Source: Odobenus rosmarus divergens (Eukaryota > Chordata > Mammalia > Carnivora > Odobenidae). Taken from it: a DNA stretch of 64,000 bases. This document shows positions 51,011 through 61,714 of this stretch, piece by piece. The stretch lies in contig NW_004451419.1 of NCBI RefSeq assembly GCF_000321225.1, forward strand, positions 946,413-1,010,412, given 5' to 3'. The notes under the pieces are model-generated. The model searched no databases. It had not been told where the DNA came from and saw only the letters and a program-made list of their open reading frames with translations. Made by a program: the position numbers and the translations under genes. How positions within the stretch are numbered: position 1 is the first letter of the stretch; every line of letters begins with the position of its first letter.

Positions 51011-51139
51011 CTGGGCTGGGTTAACTTCGCACACCCCGACCACTCCAGGTTTGCCCCTGAAATGTGAGCTGGAGCCCTGGGCGGGAGGGGAAGCAGAGAA
51101 CCCAGAACCAAGGGAGGGCCCCAATATTGACCCTCGGAT

Positions 51140-51210
51140 TAACTCAGCTCTGCCACTTCCTGGCTGTGGGACTTAGATTAGGTTGTCTCCCTGAGCCGGC
51201 CATTCAGGCC
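51140..51210 (+). repeat. MIR fragment
   Basis: gccacttcctggctgtggga, then cttagattaggttgtctccc. Confidence 0.5.
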
Positions 51211-52311
51211 TCTGCCACTGTCTGAACTGCACCTAGTCTCTCCAACCTTAGCTCCTCAGGCATGCCGGCCCTTCTGCCCCAGCCAACCTACTGGATCACA
51301 GTGGCTTACTCCCAGCTCTCTGGGGGGAAAAGAGTGTCTGCATGATGCGTGTATGTGCATAAATATAACTACTACTGATATATATTATATTGATATTGAC
51401 GTGTGGCACACAATCTTAATACAAAATATACAATCGTCTTTATTGTAAATTCCTAGGACCAGCTGATTCTCGTAAAATGCTTTCATTGATTTTTGCCAAA
51501 CTCTGGTATCAATAGCCAACCTATGGTGGGAAGTGATGAACAAGTGTAGCTCAGACTTGAATTTGGGTTGATATTTTCACTTCAGCGTTAAGGGGCAGGC
51601 TGATAGTGGGACGGCGAAGGTGAACGTCAAAACTTCATTCACGTGTCGGTGATATGAGCAACTCCTTTGCGGAATTGCCTAATGATTTTTGAATACTGAA
51701 AGAACATCTCGGTTTCTTTTTTTTTTTTTTAAGGATTTTTTATTTATTTATTCATGAGAGACAGAGAGAGAGAGAGAGAGGGAGAAGCAGGCTCCCAAGG
51801 AGCAGGGAGCCCGATGCGGGACTCGATCCCAGGACCCTGGGATCATGACCTGAGCCGAAGGCAGATGCTTAACCATCTGAGCCACCCAGGCGCCCCATCT
51901 CCTCAGTTTCTTGTGCTATTCCTGGGTAATGGCTATAAACACAGCACACTTTCAGGTTTCCTCCATGTTAATATTTTCTCCATTGCTAAGTGTAGATGAT
52001 CAACGCAGAGTTAAGCCCAGGTTCACAACACTTGCCAATGACCAATTATCAATCGTCAGATGCTCAGATTTCAAACCTACCAACTTGTTGGTGAGTGTGG
52101 GCTTGGGGAGGGATGCACAGATCTTACTGTGTAGTATTTTCTCCAAGGAGATGCAATGGGTAAAAATGACTTCAAGGGCATAGACAGTAGCAAAATGTAG
52201 TAAAACATTAAGAGATAATGAGTTTTGAGTATTTACTACTGTTTATAAAATTATTGATTTAGCTGTAAGTTTATGTAATTTAAATGTCAATAATCACTGT
52301 GTGTTGTGTAA
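51211..52311. other. Unassigned AT-rich sequence around a SINE
   Basis: About 900 bp (SINE at 51717-51896 excluded) of AT-richer sequence with no family that I recognise. It may be an eroded transposon. No sustained frame. Confidence 0.35.
51717..51896 (-). mobile_element. CAN-SINE, antisense
   Basis: Poly(T), GA tract, gggactcgatcccaggaccc and gagccacccaggcgcccc. Flanks catctcggtttctt and catctcctcagtttctt are a damaged duplication. Confidence 0.93.
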
Positions 52312-53035
52312 AAAGAATGTGGCTGGCCTTTGTCCCTGGTTCCCAGGAAGAAGACTAAATCCTCGGACTTTCTGAAGTGATAGAACTGTCTGTTATTCGT
52401 GAGCCGCTTGGATCACCCTTGAGTTTATGCTAAGAGATGGGGTGACTCGGGATGGGGCCGGTCACCAGAAAGACTGACCATGTGATCAGAAGGTTAGGGC
52501 TTTCAAGTATGGGGGGAGGCCTAGAGATTGAGTTCAATCATGTGGCCAAGGATTCGGTCAACCATGCCTAGGTAATGGAACCCCAATAAAAACTCCAGAC
52601 CCCGAAGCTCACTACTGCTCCCTGGGTGGTAAACACATGGATGTGCCGGGAGGGTGAAGAGCCCAGATTCCACGGGGAGAGGGCATGGAAGCTTTGAGTT
52701 GGGGACCCTCCCAGGACCCACCCTTCATTTGGCTGGTCTAGATTTTATCCTTTATAACAAAACTATAATCTCGAGTATAGTGCTTTCCTGAGTTCTCTGA
52801 TCTGTTCCAGCAACGTATCAGACATGAAGGGGGTTCTGGGACTCCCCTGAATTTGTACCCATTTGGTCATGAGTGTAGGGGCCCCTGAACTTGCAGTCTT
52901 GTTGGGCTACATGGGCCCTTCACAGGTGGAGTCTGAGACTCTCTGGGATGTTAAGCCTCAGAACTGGATTGAATTACAATGTGGCAGCTGGTGTCAGAAA
53001 TACTGTGTTTCACACCAGGCTCACACAATTCCTAA
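52312..53035 (+). mobile_element. ERV-type LTR, family unassigned (ERVL-like)
   Basis: ggctggcctttgtccctggt, ccaggaagaagactaaatcc, gaccatgtgatcagaaggtt, aatcatgtggccaaggattc, accccaataaaaactccaga (polyadenylation signal) and gcagctggtgtcagaaatac match the layout of an old ERVL-like LTR. No gag, pol or env sequence adjoins. Confidence 0.65.
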
Positions 53036-53059
53036 CAATGTAACGATTGGTTCTCCTTG

Positions 53060-53270
53060 GACTGATTCGAGCACCACTGCCCATTTCCACTTCTGAGCCT
53101 TCGCTTATGCCTTCGCTGAGGCTGTTCCTTCTGAATAAACTCACATGTATTCCTTTATGCATTGGCTTATTGACCAAGTCTTTCTGGAGTGCATGCTCTG
53201 TGCCAAGCACTATACGAGGTGCCTGGGATAGTGAAGAAAATAGACGTCACGTGCAATGGGTTACAATCAG
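53060..53270. repeat. L2-like fragments
   Basis: ctgaggctgttccttctgaa (sense) followed by ctttctggagtgcatgctct and gtgccaagcactatacgagg (antisense). Both eroded. Confidence 0.45.
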
Positions 53271-53785
53271 TGCCCTGCTCAGGTCCCCTAGGGTCCCTTT
53301 GGTCATTTCTGTGTGCCTCTCCACCAGCTTCTGTGTGCTTTTCTTCCATTTGCCTACTTCATTTGCGGCTCCTTTAAAGAACTAGCCTCTGGCTGCTGGA
53401 GCCACTTTGCTGGCACGTGCAGAGAGCCAGGGGGGCTATACCACCCCCTCAACCCCTGTGCTGGGGCAGGTCTTAGTCAATGGCAGGCCATGGGTGAAGT
53501 CCAGCTCCCTTGCCTCTGGTCAAGATAACTGTGTGGTGTCACTCACGCTCCCAAGCTTCTGGGTGAGATCAGGCTGAAGCTACCCTCCATGGGGCTTTGC
53601 CTAAAATTGTACCCTACTTGGCTTTCCCCCATTTCCTGTCCTCCTTCCCCCACTCCCCTCTTCATCCCTCATGGGATCGCTTCCTTAATCACTTGCACAC
53701 CAATCACTTACATACCAGTGTCTAACCCAAGACCTGCTCTGTGAGGCTCATAGTCTACTGGGGAGACAGGTATTGTTCACAGGGT
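53271..53785. other. Single-copy sequence
   Basis: Nothing recognised. Confidence 0.4.
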
Positions 53786-53831
53786 CTTAGGAAAACAAAT
53801 TTCCGGGGTGCCTTAGAAAAACACATTTTCT

Positions 53832-54020
53832 GGGGCTCAGGTGGTTAAGTATCTGACTTCTGCTCAGGACATGATCCCAGGGTCCTGGGATCAAGCCCCA
53901 TGTTGGGCTCCCTGCTCTGTGGGGGGCCTGCTTCTCCCTCTCCCCTCTGCTCATGCTCTCTCTCACTATCTCTTTCTCTCTCTCTCTCTCAAATAAATAA
54001 ATAAAATCTTAAAGAAAAAA
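53832..54020 (+). mobile_element. CAN-SINE with duplicated 5' junction
   Basis: tggggctcaggtggttaagt to aaataaataaataaaatctt. The extreme head (ggggtgcc) lies 20 bp upstream, separated by an imperfect copy of the flank (53786-53811 versus 53812-53837). Confidence 0.9.
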
Positions 54021-54024
54021 AGAA

Positions 54025-54245
54025 ATTTCTTCTCCTCCTCCCTGGAGGAAGTAGTGCTTCCTTCCTGGAGGAAGGTAAAAGGGACGGAGGGAGGGAGGAA
54101 GCTTTGCAGGCAGATGGCATAGCAGGTGCAAAGGCCCTGTGGTAGGAGCGAGAGATCAGCACGGCTGGAGCACAGAGTGAGATGAAGTTGGAGGAACTGA
54201 TAGGGGCAGGACTGTGCAGCTTGTCGGCATGAGTGGATGTTTGGG
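54025..54245 (-). repeat. LINE L2 remnant, antisense
   Basis: ggaagctttgcaggcagatg, gcatagcaggtgcaaaggcc and ctgtggtaggagcgagagat. Confidence 0.65.
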
Positions 54246-54254
54246 TTCATTTTC

Positions 54255-54820
54255 TAAGAGGAGTGGAAACACACCTAAATGTCAAGTAGAGGGCTGACTT
54301 GAAAGATTTAAATTTTGAATTTTTTCAAGTTTTAAAATGTAAAGATTCTTTGACCCCCCAGGAGTTTGCCCTGTGAATAAGGCCACCTTCTTGTACAAGG
54401 AAGTTCACTACACTGCTATATATGAAACAGTGCTGTATATATAAAAAAATGAAAGACAGAACCTACTGAATTGTCAAGAAAAGACAGGTTAGAGGCACCT
54501 GGCCAGCTCAGTCTAGCATGCAACTCTTGATATTGGGGTTGTGAGTTTGAGCCCCACATTGAGTGTAGAGATTACTTAAAAATAAAATCTTTTAAAAAAT
54601 GGGACAGGTTTAATAAATTTGGTTCATCCATTCAACGGACCCCCACACAGCCTTTAAAAAGCACGAGGGAGATGTGAATATGTTCATGAAGAACTTTCTC
54701 TAGGCTGGGCTGTGGGATGAGCAAAATGTGCAAAATAGACTGTTGTCTGTTCCCATTCACCTGAAAGCAAAGTTATACCGAAAAAGTGTTTCCAGAAAGT
54801 CACACACACACATACATACC
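54255..54820 (+). mobile_element. L1M fragment, sense, SINE-interrupted
   Basis: attctttgaccccccaggag, tttaataaatttggttcatc, cattcaacggacccccacac and ccattcacctgaaagcaaag follow late ORF2/3' UTR of an old L1 on both sides of the SINE. Confidence 0.65.
54491..54602 (+). mobile_element. Old short CAN-SINE
   Basis: gaggcacctggccagctcag, gttgtgagtttgagccccac and gtgtagagattacttaaaaa. Flanked by gacaggtt (54483-54490, 54603-54610). Confidence 0.92.
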
Positions 54821-54837
54821 TACAATTATTAAGAGTA

Positions 54838-54905
54838 ACTACAGTGGTGCTTAGCACGTAGTAGATAGTCAATCAATATTAGTTGGGTGACTTAATGAAT
54901 GGATG
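54838..54905 (+). repeat. L2/MIR 3'-end fragment
   Basis: agtggtgcttagcacgtagt, then agatagtcaatcaatattag. Confidence 0.6.
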
Positions 54906-55339
54906 CATTGTTGCTTCTGGGGAGAAGAGTTGAAGGTAGGAGAGAGTTTTACTTGTTTGCTTTTTAATTTTCTTCTGTGACGAGTAGTTTTCTTATTTGC
55001 TTGTGGGTTTTTCTACTTTATTTAGCTTCAGCGAAGTGTAATTTACACACAACAAAATTCGCTGATGGTAAGGGAGCAACTGGATGAGTATACAAATGTA
55101 CACAAATGCATACAATTTGTACACAAATGAATACAGTCATGTAAACAACACCATAATCAAGGTATAGAACATCTCCATCACCCCCAGAATTTCCCTGTTG
55201 CCCCTTTGTGGTCCATTCCTATCCCTACACTTTGCGCCTCCCTCCCCCACCCCGGCCACCCTCAATCTACTTTCTGTCACTATTTTTTTGCCTTTTCTGG
55301 AATTTCGTACACATGAAATCATACAGTACATGGGCTTTT

Positions 55340-55450
55340 GAGTCTGACTCTAAAGGTTGAGGGGGAGTTTAGCCATGTAAAGGGGAAGGGGGTGGGGCGG
55401 GGGGCAAGGGAAGCAGCTTTGCAGGCAGCTGGCTTAGCAGGTGCAAATAT
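55340..55450 (-). repeat. LINE L2-like fragment, antisense
   Basis: ggaagcagctttgcaggcag, then ctggcttagcaggtgcaaat, closely resembles 54095-54135. Confidence 0.5.
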
Positions 55451-55454
55451 ACTG

Positions 55455-55477
55455 TGGTTTGGTTTGGTTTGGTTTCT
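55455..55477 (+). repeat. (GGTTT)n microsatellite
   Basis: Four GGTTT units. Confidence 0.9.
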
Positions 55478-55600
55478 GAGATTCAGGCATGTTGCTGCTT
55501 ATGTCAGGAGTTTGTTCCTTTGTATCTCTGAGTAGTGCTCCAGGTATGAGTGGACCACAGTTTCTCTATTTGTTCACCAGTCCCTTCTCCTCACATACCT

Positions 55601-56029
55601 GTTCACTTACCTGCTCACGTGGCCCCACCTCCAGCACCCTGGTTTCCCACAGCGCTTCTTCCGGCTCCCTCACCCTCACGCACTCAGCCCCCTGCCCTGC
55701 ACACACCCGCTGCCACGTTGTTGCCTTCCCCCCACGGACAGAGGAGCCACATTCCCTCCTCCGTGACCTTTAAAAGCTTTTAGGTAAAGGTGGTGGCGGT
55801 GAGACCACCATGGAAAGTCATGGCCGCTGCCTCCTCCACCAGCTGAGGCCAGGCCTTGGGTCTGGGAGAAAGCCTGGCAGAGAGCCAGACAGAGGGCTTT
55901 GGCTGAAGATTCTCTTTGTTGGGGCCCCAGCTTCGCTCTCTCTGGGTCTGAAGAAGGAAGACAGGACTGGTTCCTTCCAGGGCTACCAAGCATCCCCCAT
56001 GTTCCTGGGAATGACCTTGTATGAAGCCC
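55601..56029. other. Single-copy sequence
   Basis: Overlapping open frames on both strands; none has a recognisable domain. Confidence 0.4.
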
Positions 56030-56125
56030 CCCACTTTGGAAATAGGGCAAAGGCAGCTCAGAGAGGGCAAGGGCTTGCCTGAGCTCACACAGCTCAGAGC
56101 GGGGACAAGCTGCGATTTCACCTCC
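56030..56125 (-). repeat. MIR remnant
   Basis: cagctcagagagggcaaggg, then cttgcctgagctcacacagc. Confidence 0.75.
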
Positions 56126-56884
56126 TCGCTGGCTCGCTACTGAGGTGCTTGGAGGTCCCGCAAGATCCGGGGGGGGTGGGGGAAGTCCTAGACACACTCA
56201 GGCCACTGGGAATGTTTGAATGAACCCAGGCCGGGTCATCCTGTTCCTCCCTCTGGCAAGCAGGCGGGGAGCAGGGAACACTGCTGCTTCTCTAGACTGG
56301 CTACTGGGGTCCCTCTCTCCCCTGCCCCCCTGCCATGAACTAGCCTAAACTACCCCAGCTGTCACCTGACTGAAGAGAAAGGGAGAAACAAATGAGGGGC
56401 CCCTCTCTAGCAGGCAGGGGAGAGGGTTCCACCCCAGGGCTAGGAGGAAGAGGATAACCACTGCCTCATTGAGAGCTGTTCTTTCTACCCTACCTGCCTA
56501 TTTATATGCCCTGCCCCCCTCCCTCCTAATAAGCCAGTAATAATAATCCATTTCTTTTAAACCCCCACAGTCCCTACTCCTGGGCTCAGGGATGTGAGAG
56601 AGCAGCCTGTGGCTGTCCATAAACGTGAGAGACAGATGTTGCCAACATCTGGAGATCGGGAAGGCACAGTCCTGACTGGAACTGGGAACAGTGCCCAGTT
56701 GGGTGGAGTGCTCCGGGGATGGGGAGGGGACCCCCTACCTGTCAGTCATCCGGACAGGGGACCACTTCCACCCCAAAGGAGGGCCCCCAGGTCCTGGCCA
56801 GGGCTCCCAGGCTGAGAAGCTCTTTGGAGGGAAAACTGGGTGGGTGCTGCCTGCAGGGAGGAAACTTCAAAGGCTCCCTAATCC
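56126..56884. other. Single-copy sequence
   Basis: An AT-rich patch at 56490-56570 (taagccagtaataataatcc) is the only contrast. Confidence 0.4.
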
Positions 56885-57010
56885 CTGGTGACATTTTCAG
56901 ACACAGGAGTTTGCTTTTTTATGCTGCGGATCAAAGCCCAGAGCTTTATAAATAACCCTCATAAAATCCAAGGAGCTTGTAAAGTTAAACAATAAGTCAC
57001 AAACAGTGTG
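56885..57010. promoter_or_regulatory. Possible conserved non-coding block
   Basis: ggagtttgcttttttatgct, agagctttataaataaccct, cataaaatccaaggagcttg and gttaaacaataagtcacaaa (SOX-like ACAAT, then AGTCA). Confidence 0.42.
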
Positions 57011-57221
57011 AGCATTCAGGGGCAGGACTGGAGGCTGGGGGGGCATCAGGCCCCTACCCCTGTTCTGCCACCGGATGGCCACCCACCTCCGCCCTGTGGG
57101 AGGCAAGGCCCCTTGGGAGGTCAGGAGGGGCCTGGGTCGGACTTGGAGTTTCCTCTCCAGCCTCTGCCAGCCCCCGGTAGGCATCCTAAAGCTGGCCATT
57201 CAGTCGTTAAATCATTCCTTC
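57011..57221. other. Single-copy sequence
   Basis: Nothing recognised. Confidence 0.4.
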
Positions 57222-57223
57222 CT

Positions 57224-57250
57224 TCAGTCAGTCAGTCAGTCAGTCAGTCA
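57224..57250 (+). repeat. (CAGT)n microsatellite
   Basis: Nearly seven units, leading into an L2-like aacaaacgtttcctgattat. Confidence 0.95.
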
Positions 57251-57304
57251 ACAAACGTTTCCTGATTATCTCCAGACAATGCCCCTGGCCAAGAAGCATA
57301 AGCT

Positions 57305-57430
57305 TGGACATTACTGAGATTCAAATCACCGCACTGCCACTTCCAAGCAGGGTGCCTTCCAAAAAACCACCTCACCTTCCTGAGCCTCAGTTGCCTTATC
57401 TGTAAAATGGAGCTACATTTTGAACCCGTC
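57305..57430 (+). repeat. MIR remnant
   Basis: ccttcctgagcctcagttgc, then cttatctgtaaaatggagct. Confidence 0.82.
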
Positions 57431-57474
57431 CTAAGACAGGTGTTGGGAGGCCTTGGTGGGCTCAAAACCTCTCC

Positions 57475-57560
57475 TGGGTGATTATTACTGTTAATCAGAC
57501 TGTAATAATCCTAATCTTCGGTCTCTCCAGGAGGCTGCTTTTCTTTGTCTGGCTTTCACT
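57475..57560. other. Possible conserved non-coding block
   Basis: gggtgattattactgttaat, then cagactgtaataatcctaat. Short. Confidence 0.28.
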
Positions 57561-57699
57561 CCCCCCAAAATAACCTCCCCTTCTGCCCTCGTGTCCCAGG
57601 GCCCCAGTTGGGAGGGGGGCTTTGATTTATATTTTCTGTGATGTCAGAGGGGCCACAGAGCCATCACTCAAAGCGATGCTGTTTCCAGAGGTGGGGTGG

Positions 57700-57885
57700 G
57701 GAGGATGTGAGTTCACGTTCTGGGTCCAGTACTTCACAGCTGCATGTTTTGGGGCCTCTGTTCTCCCTCCCTGAGTCTCAGTTTCCTTACCTGTAAAACG
57801 GGGGGTAGTGGGAAGGATCCTAGGAGGGCAGGAACAGCCAGAGCCTGGTTCATAGTAGGTGCTCCGTAAATGACCGTGGATACTC
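57700..57885 (+). repeat. MIR, nearly full length
   Basis: gagtctcagtttccttacct, gtaaaacggggggtagtggg and ggttcatagtaggtgctccg. Confidence 0.85.
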
Positions 57886-58261
57886 TCGGCTCTTCTCCCA
57901 GTGGAAATTTCCATAGGGAGAGTGGAGCACCCGTGAAGAAGGGGAAGGAGGGATAGGCTTAGCAGATGATGAGGGTCCCTGGAGTCTGCACACTGGGAGC
58001 TGATGCCAGGGCCCTCCCTTGGGTGAGGAGGCACAGCTGTGGGACAGACCATACCTGCACGTATCCCCCTGCCCCATCCTAGCGTCGTCCCTAAGTACGC
58101 ACGGAAGCTTCAGGAGCCAGTGAGCTCCCAGAGCTGAGAACCTGGCTTTACATCCATGCGGCATGAGACGGGGATTCGAGTTGAGCTGTTGTCATTCCAG
58201 GTGCCAGCTTCCTGGTTCTCTGCCAAGAGGGGATCCAGGTTGAACTGGGAGAGGTGGGCAC
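57886..58261. other. Single-copy sequence
   Basis: Nothing recognised. Confidence 0.4.
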
Positions 58262-58594
58262 GTGTCTTACTCTGCTCAGGCTGCTATTAGCAGAGCTTCG
58301 GGGCTTATAAACAACAGAAACTTGTTTCTTATAGTTTTGGAGGCTTGATGTCTGATGTCAGGGGACCAGCGCGGTCGGGCGAGGGCCCTCTTTCAGGTCA
58401 GACTTCTCACTGTGTCCTCATGTGGCTAAAGGGGTGAGGGAGCTCTTGAGGCCTCTTTTCTAAGGGCACAGATCTCATTCCCAAGGGCTCGGCCCTCAGG
58501 ACCTTGTCACTTCCCAAAGGCCCCACCTCCCACTACTACCAGGACCTTGGGCATTAGGTTTTCAACATATGAATTTTAGGGGGACACACACACA
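58262..58594 (-). mobile_element. MaLR-type LTR, antisense
   Basis: tctgctcaggctgctattag, gcttataaacaacagaaact, ggcctcttttctaagggcac, ccaaaggccccacctcccac and ttcaacatatgaattttagg are in antisense LTR order. Truncated at the right by an L2. Confidence 0.85.
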
Positions 58595-58915
58595 AACGTT
58601 TATGAGCACCTACCACGTGCCAGGCCCCATGCTGGACACCAGGGCTGCAGTGTAAACCACATAATTGGGGTCCCTGACCCCCCAAAAACTGATGGCGAGG
58701 AAGCAGGTGACACAGTCCAATGTGATCAAGGAGAGGCCAGGGAGCACAGAAGTGAAACTCAACCCATATGTGGAGGAGGGGCAGTGAGAGAGCTTCCTGG
58801 TGGAGGTGACAGTTGGGCTGGGACCCAAACAATGAGGAGAAGTTAGGGAAAGGCATTTCAGGCAGAGGGAACAGCCTGGGAAAAGTGAGAAGGGACAGGG
58901 TATAGACACAGAAGG
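58595..58915 (-). repeat. LINE L2 3' remnant, antisense
   Basis: acgtttatgagcacctacca, cgtgccaggccccatgctgg, gagcttcctggtggaggtga and aggcatttcaggcagaggga. Confidence 0.85.
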
Positions 58916-59014
58916 GACCTCCCCCACAAAACTCCTTTGTTCCGTTTCAAGATCAGAATCCTCTGAGCAGCAGGGTGCTTCTCACACCCACCATGCCCCC
59001 ATGCCCATCCCCAG

Positions 59015-59110
59015 GTAGGTTGTATTCCCATTATGGCACCTGAGGCCAGAGAGCATCAGAGAGGTTGAGTAACTTGCCCAAGGCCACACAGCAAAGACTA
59101 CTTTGGATCT
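59015..59110 (-). repeat. MIR remnant
   Basis: gagaggttgagtaacttgcc, then caaggccacacagcaaagac. Confidence 0.85.
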
Positions 59111-59159
59111 GGAGCAACTTGGTGGATATGGGCATCAGGGATCTGTGTATCAGGAGCCC

Positions 59160-59260
59160 TCCCACAGCCTCCTGGGTTTACAACCTGTGCTCCCACCTCA
59201 GCAAGTCACCTGTCTGCTGAGTCTCAATTTCCTCATCTGCAAAATGAGACCCAGGTGCAG
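59160..59260 (+). repeat. MIR fragment
   Basis: gctgagtctcaatttcctca, then tctgcaaaatgagacccagg. Confidence 0.75.
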
Positions 59261-59774
59261 GCCCCCCCACACACACACACACGTACCTGTTACAGCCACA
59301 TGTCTCACTGACCTCATTAGGGCAGTTAGCCTGGAAGCAGCGGTCCCTGGCGGAAGCTCGGCCACAAACCCCATCTCAACTAGGCCAGCAACAACAGGAT
59401 CCCCCTGTGGGCATTTGGCCTAATTGGCATCGGACCCCCGGGAGCTGTGCCAACTTCGCTGTGATCATTTTACACACCCAGCAAACACTCGCCTGGAGCA
59501 CCTCTGAGCCAACCCTAAGACCCAGCTCCTCCGTGGCTGGAATACGAGCTTCACACCCCAGACCAGGCTTCTCTCCCTGCCAGGCCCATGCTGGGTGCCT
59601 CCCGTAGATGCCTTTGCTTGATTCCCAAAGCACCCGGTGAGGTTAGTACCTCTGTCCCCACCTTCCAGAAGAGTCCCAGGGCAAAGCCAGGGAGGTGACC
59701 ATCCACAGAGCCCTCACCATGCTGGATGCAGCCTGTGAGGGGCTCCGTGGTGTTCCAGACCCTGGTCCCCCCAC
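59261..59774. other. Single-copy sequence
   Basis: 59305-59480 (gacctcattagggcagttag, catttggcctaattggcatc, gctgtgatcattttacacac) may be constrained. A short (CA)n sits at 59268-59283. Confidence 0.3.
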
Positions 59775-59890
59775 CTCCCGCTGTAAAATGAGGACGATGA
59801 AGGCACCGTCTCGTGGGTAAGGCACTGGTCACTGGCCTTGTTTTTCTCATCTGTAAAATGGTGTGGACCTGACTTGCCAGGTTAGCGTAA
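59775..59890 (+). repeat. MIR-like fragments
   Basis: ccgctgtaaaatgaggacga and, again, tttctcatctgtaaaatggt. Confidence 0.5.
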
Positions 59891-59904
59891 TAATTAACCA
59901 CCAA

Positions 59905-60300
59905 ATAATAACAAGAGTGCACAATTACTGAGCACCTGTGTGTCGGGTACTTTTTAAGGGCTCTGAGTGTATTTACTCTTTTTTTTTTTTTAAGATTTTG
60001 TTTATTTATTTGAGAGAGAGAATGAGAGATAGAGAGCATGAGAGCGAAGAGGGTCAGAGGGAGAAGCAGACTCCCCGCTGAGCAGGAGCCCAATGCGGGA
60101 CTCGATCCGGGGACTCCAGGATCATGACCTGAGCCGAAGGCAGTCGCTTAACCAACTGAGCCACCCAGGCGCCCTGAGTGTATTTGCTCTTAACCTTCAT
60201 AGCAATCACAGGAGGTAGCTCCTGCTGTTATCCCCATTTTACGGTTGAGCAAATAGAGGCACCAAGAGGTTAAGAAACTCACCCAAACTTAGCACAGGAG
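59905..60300 (-). repeat. MIR split by a SINE
   Basis: acaattactgagcacctgtg before the SINE and cccattttacggttgagcaa, gaggttaagaaactcaccca after it are one antisense MIR. Confidence 0.85.
59979..60174 (-). mobile_element. Young full-length CAN-SINE, antisense
   Basis: Poly(T) to cccaggcgccc. Duplication tgagtgtattt(a/g)ctc flanks it (59964-59978, 60175-60189). Confidence 0.97.
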
Positions 60301-60824
60301 GCCAAATCAATAAAGGCGAGCTTTTATTTCTGTTCCACTCCCTTTAGCATCCAAAGAACCCCTGCCCACATTCCCCATCCTTCCTGTATCTTCTGCCTCC
60401 TTCTAGCCAGCGACAGAGGGTGGCCTTCATGGGATCACCTGGGGGACAGAGTTGCAGATGCTTTTACCTTGACTCAAGTTGGACAGCAGAAGGAACTTCT
60501 GAGCCGTGGGGGCTGCGAGGAGAAGAGTGTGTTCCTCATCGTCAAGGCCAAGAGACGCCGAGGTAAAAATGTGAACCAAGCCAGCAATAGGGACAGGTTC
60601 CAAGTTCCTTCCGGAAGCCTGGGACTCCAGAAGCAGGACAGTGGTGGGGCCTGCATGGTGCGGTCTCTCTTGGTTGTTTCTTTCTGAGGCTGGGGATGCC
60701 AGGCTATTGTCTGGCACTGGGGGAGGGGGAGTTCCTCCATGACAGGATCCTGGGACTGGTAAGAACACCCCTTCCCCACCTGACACACGCCAGCCCCCCG
60801 GAAGCAGCTGGGCAGCATTGCTGC
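60301..60824. other. Single-copy sequence
   Basis: Nothing recognised. Overlapping antisense frames to 187 codons lack domains. Confidence 0.4.
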
Positions 60825-61065
60825 TGTCTGCGGGCTCATTTATCATTCCGAGGGGGGCATTGCCGCCGTGAGGTCCCCGGGGACAGCTCTGCCATGGCCC
60901 CATCTGATTGAAATCCAGGCCCAGTGCACACTCGGCCCAGGGAAGTGGCTGCCCAAACCCGAAATAAATAATACCATAGGCAGGAGGCACAAATCTGCCG
61001 CTAATTACGGCATATCCTGATTAAATGGGATGCATAAATAAATATTTCAGCTTGGAAGATGAATC
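60825..61065. promoter_or_regulatory. Candidate conserved non-coding element
   Basis: gctcatttatcattccgagg, ctgattgaaatccaggccca, cgaaataaataataccatag, gccgctaattacggcatatc and gcataaataaatatttcagc. Repeat-free, strong AT contrast. Confidence 0.48.
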
Positions 61066-61344
61066 AGTCAGGAACACCGCCATACCAGCCCCACTCCGAG
61101 CCTCTCTTGTTCTGCTGCTTCCCCAGAGGAGCAGACAAAGACAGAGCCTTGCCCCCCTGCCCCCACCGTGCGGCTCAGGATCCGTCACCACCACCCCCAC
61201 CCCCCCCCAGCTTGGCCTCGATTTCCTTATCCATCAAATGGGGTGTCAATGATCACCCCTCAGCCAAGCCACAGGGAGAATCTGAAAGAGCATTTGGGGT
61301 GATCGGGTTTTGACAGAACCTAGGAGGCAGTGATTATAGATAGT
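61066..61344. other. Single-copy sequence
   Basis: A C-rich run at 61188-61210. Sense MIR-like atttccttatccatcaaatg at 61220. Confidence 0.4.
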
Positions 61345-61545
61345 AGAGAACAAAGAACTCGGGGCCAGGCGGTCGTGTGTTTGAATCCCAGGTCTGGCGC
61401 CATCCCTGTGCCTCGGTTTCCCCTTCTGGTAAATTAGGTGGATGTGACCAGCCACATGCTCTGAGCCACACCTAGCACACAGCTTAAGAGGGAGCTGCTG
61501 TGAGGAGGAGGAACACCACACGTTCAAATCCTGGCGGTCACTGTC
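61345..61545 (+). repeat. MIR remnant
   Basis: gtgtgtttgaatcccaggtc, then cctcggtttccccttctggt. Confidence 0.7.
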
Positions 61546-61714
61546 ATTAACTGTGGAGGTCCCCAGAAGACCCAGCCCCAGGCATGGTCCGTACTCTTCA
61601 CACCTGCTTGGAGGCCCTGCCTAGAGACCTGTGCCTGTCCTCACAGACGCCACCTACTCATTTCCGAGAGGCAGAGCGATAATAGAATCGGGGGCCCAGG
61701 GGAGGGGGGGAGGA

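Larger units (their letters stand above)
55012..55600 (-). mobile_element. Old L1M fragment, antisense, interrupted
   Basis: Left part to 55335 (agaacatctccatcaccccc, cctctactttctgtcac-like, gaaatcatacagtacatggg) and right part from 55478 (gagattcaggcatgttgctg, tctgagtagtgctccaggta) are colinear. About 140 bp of L2-like sequence lies between. Confidence 0.65.

Noticed and set aside
55676..56197. 173-codon Ser/Pro/Gly-rich minus-strand frame
   Set aside because: Overlaps a MIR and competes with open frames on the other strand; no domain.
60427..60990. 187-codon minus-strand frame ending in a candidate element
   Set aside because: No recognisable protein features; GC-rich background explains the open frame.
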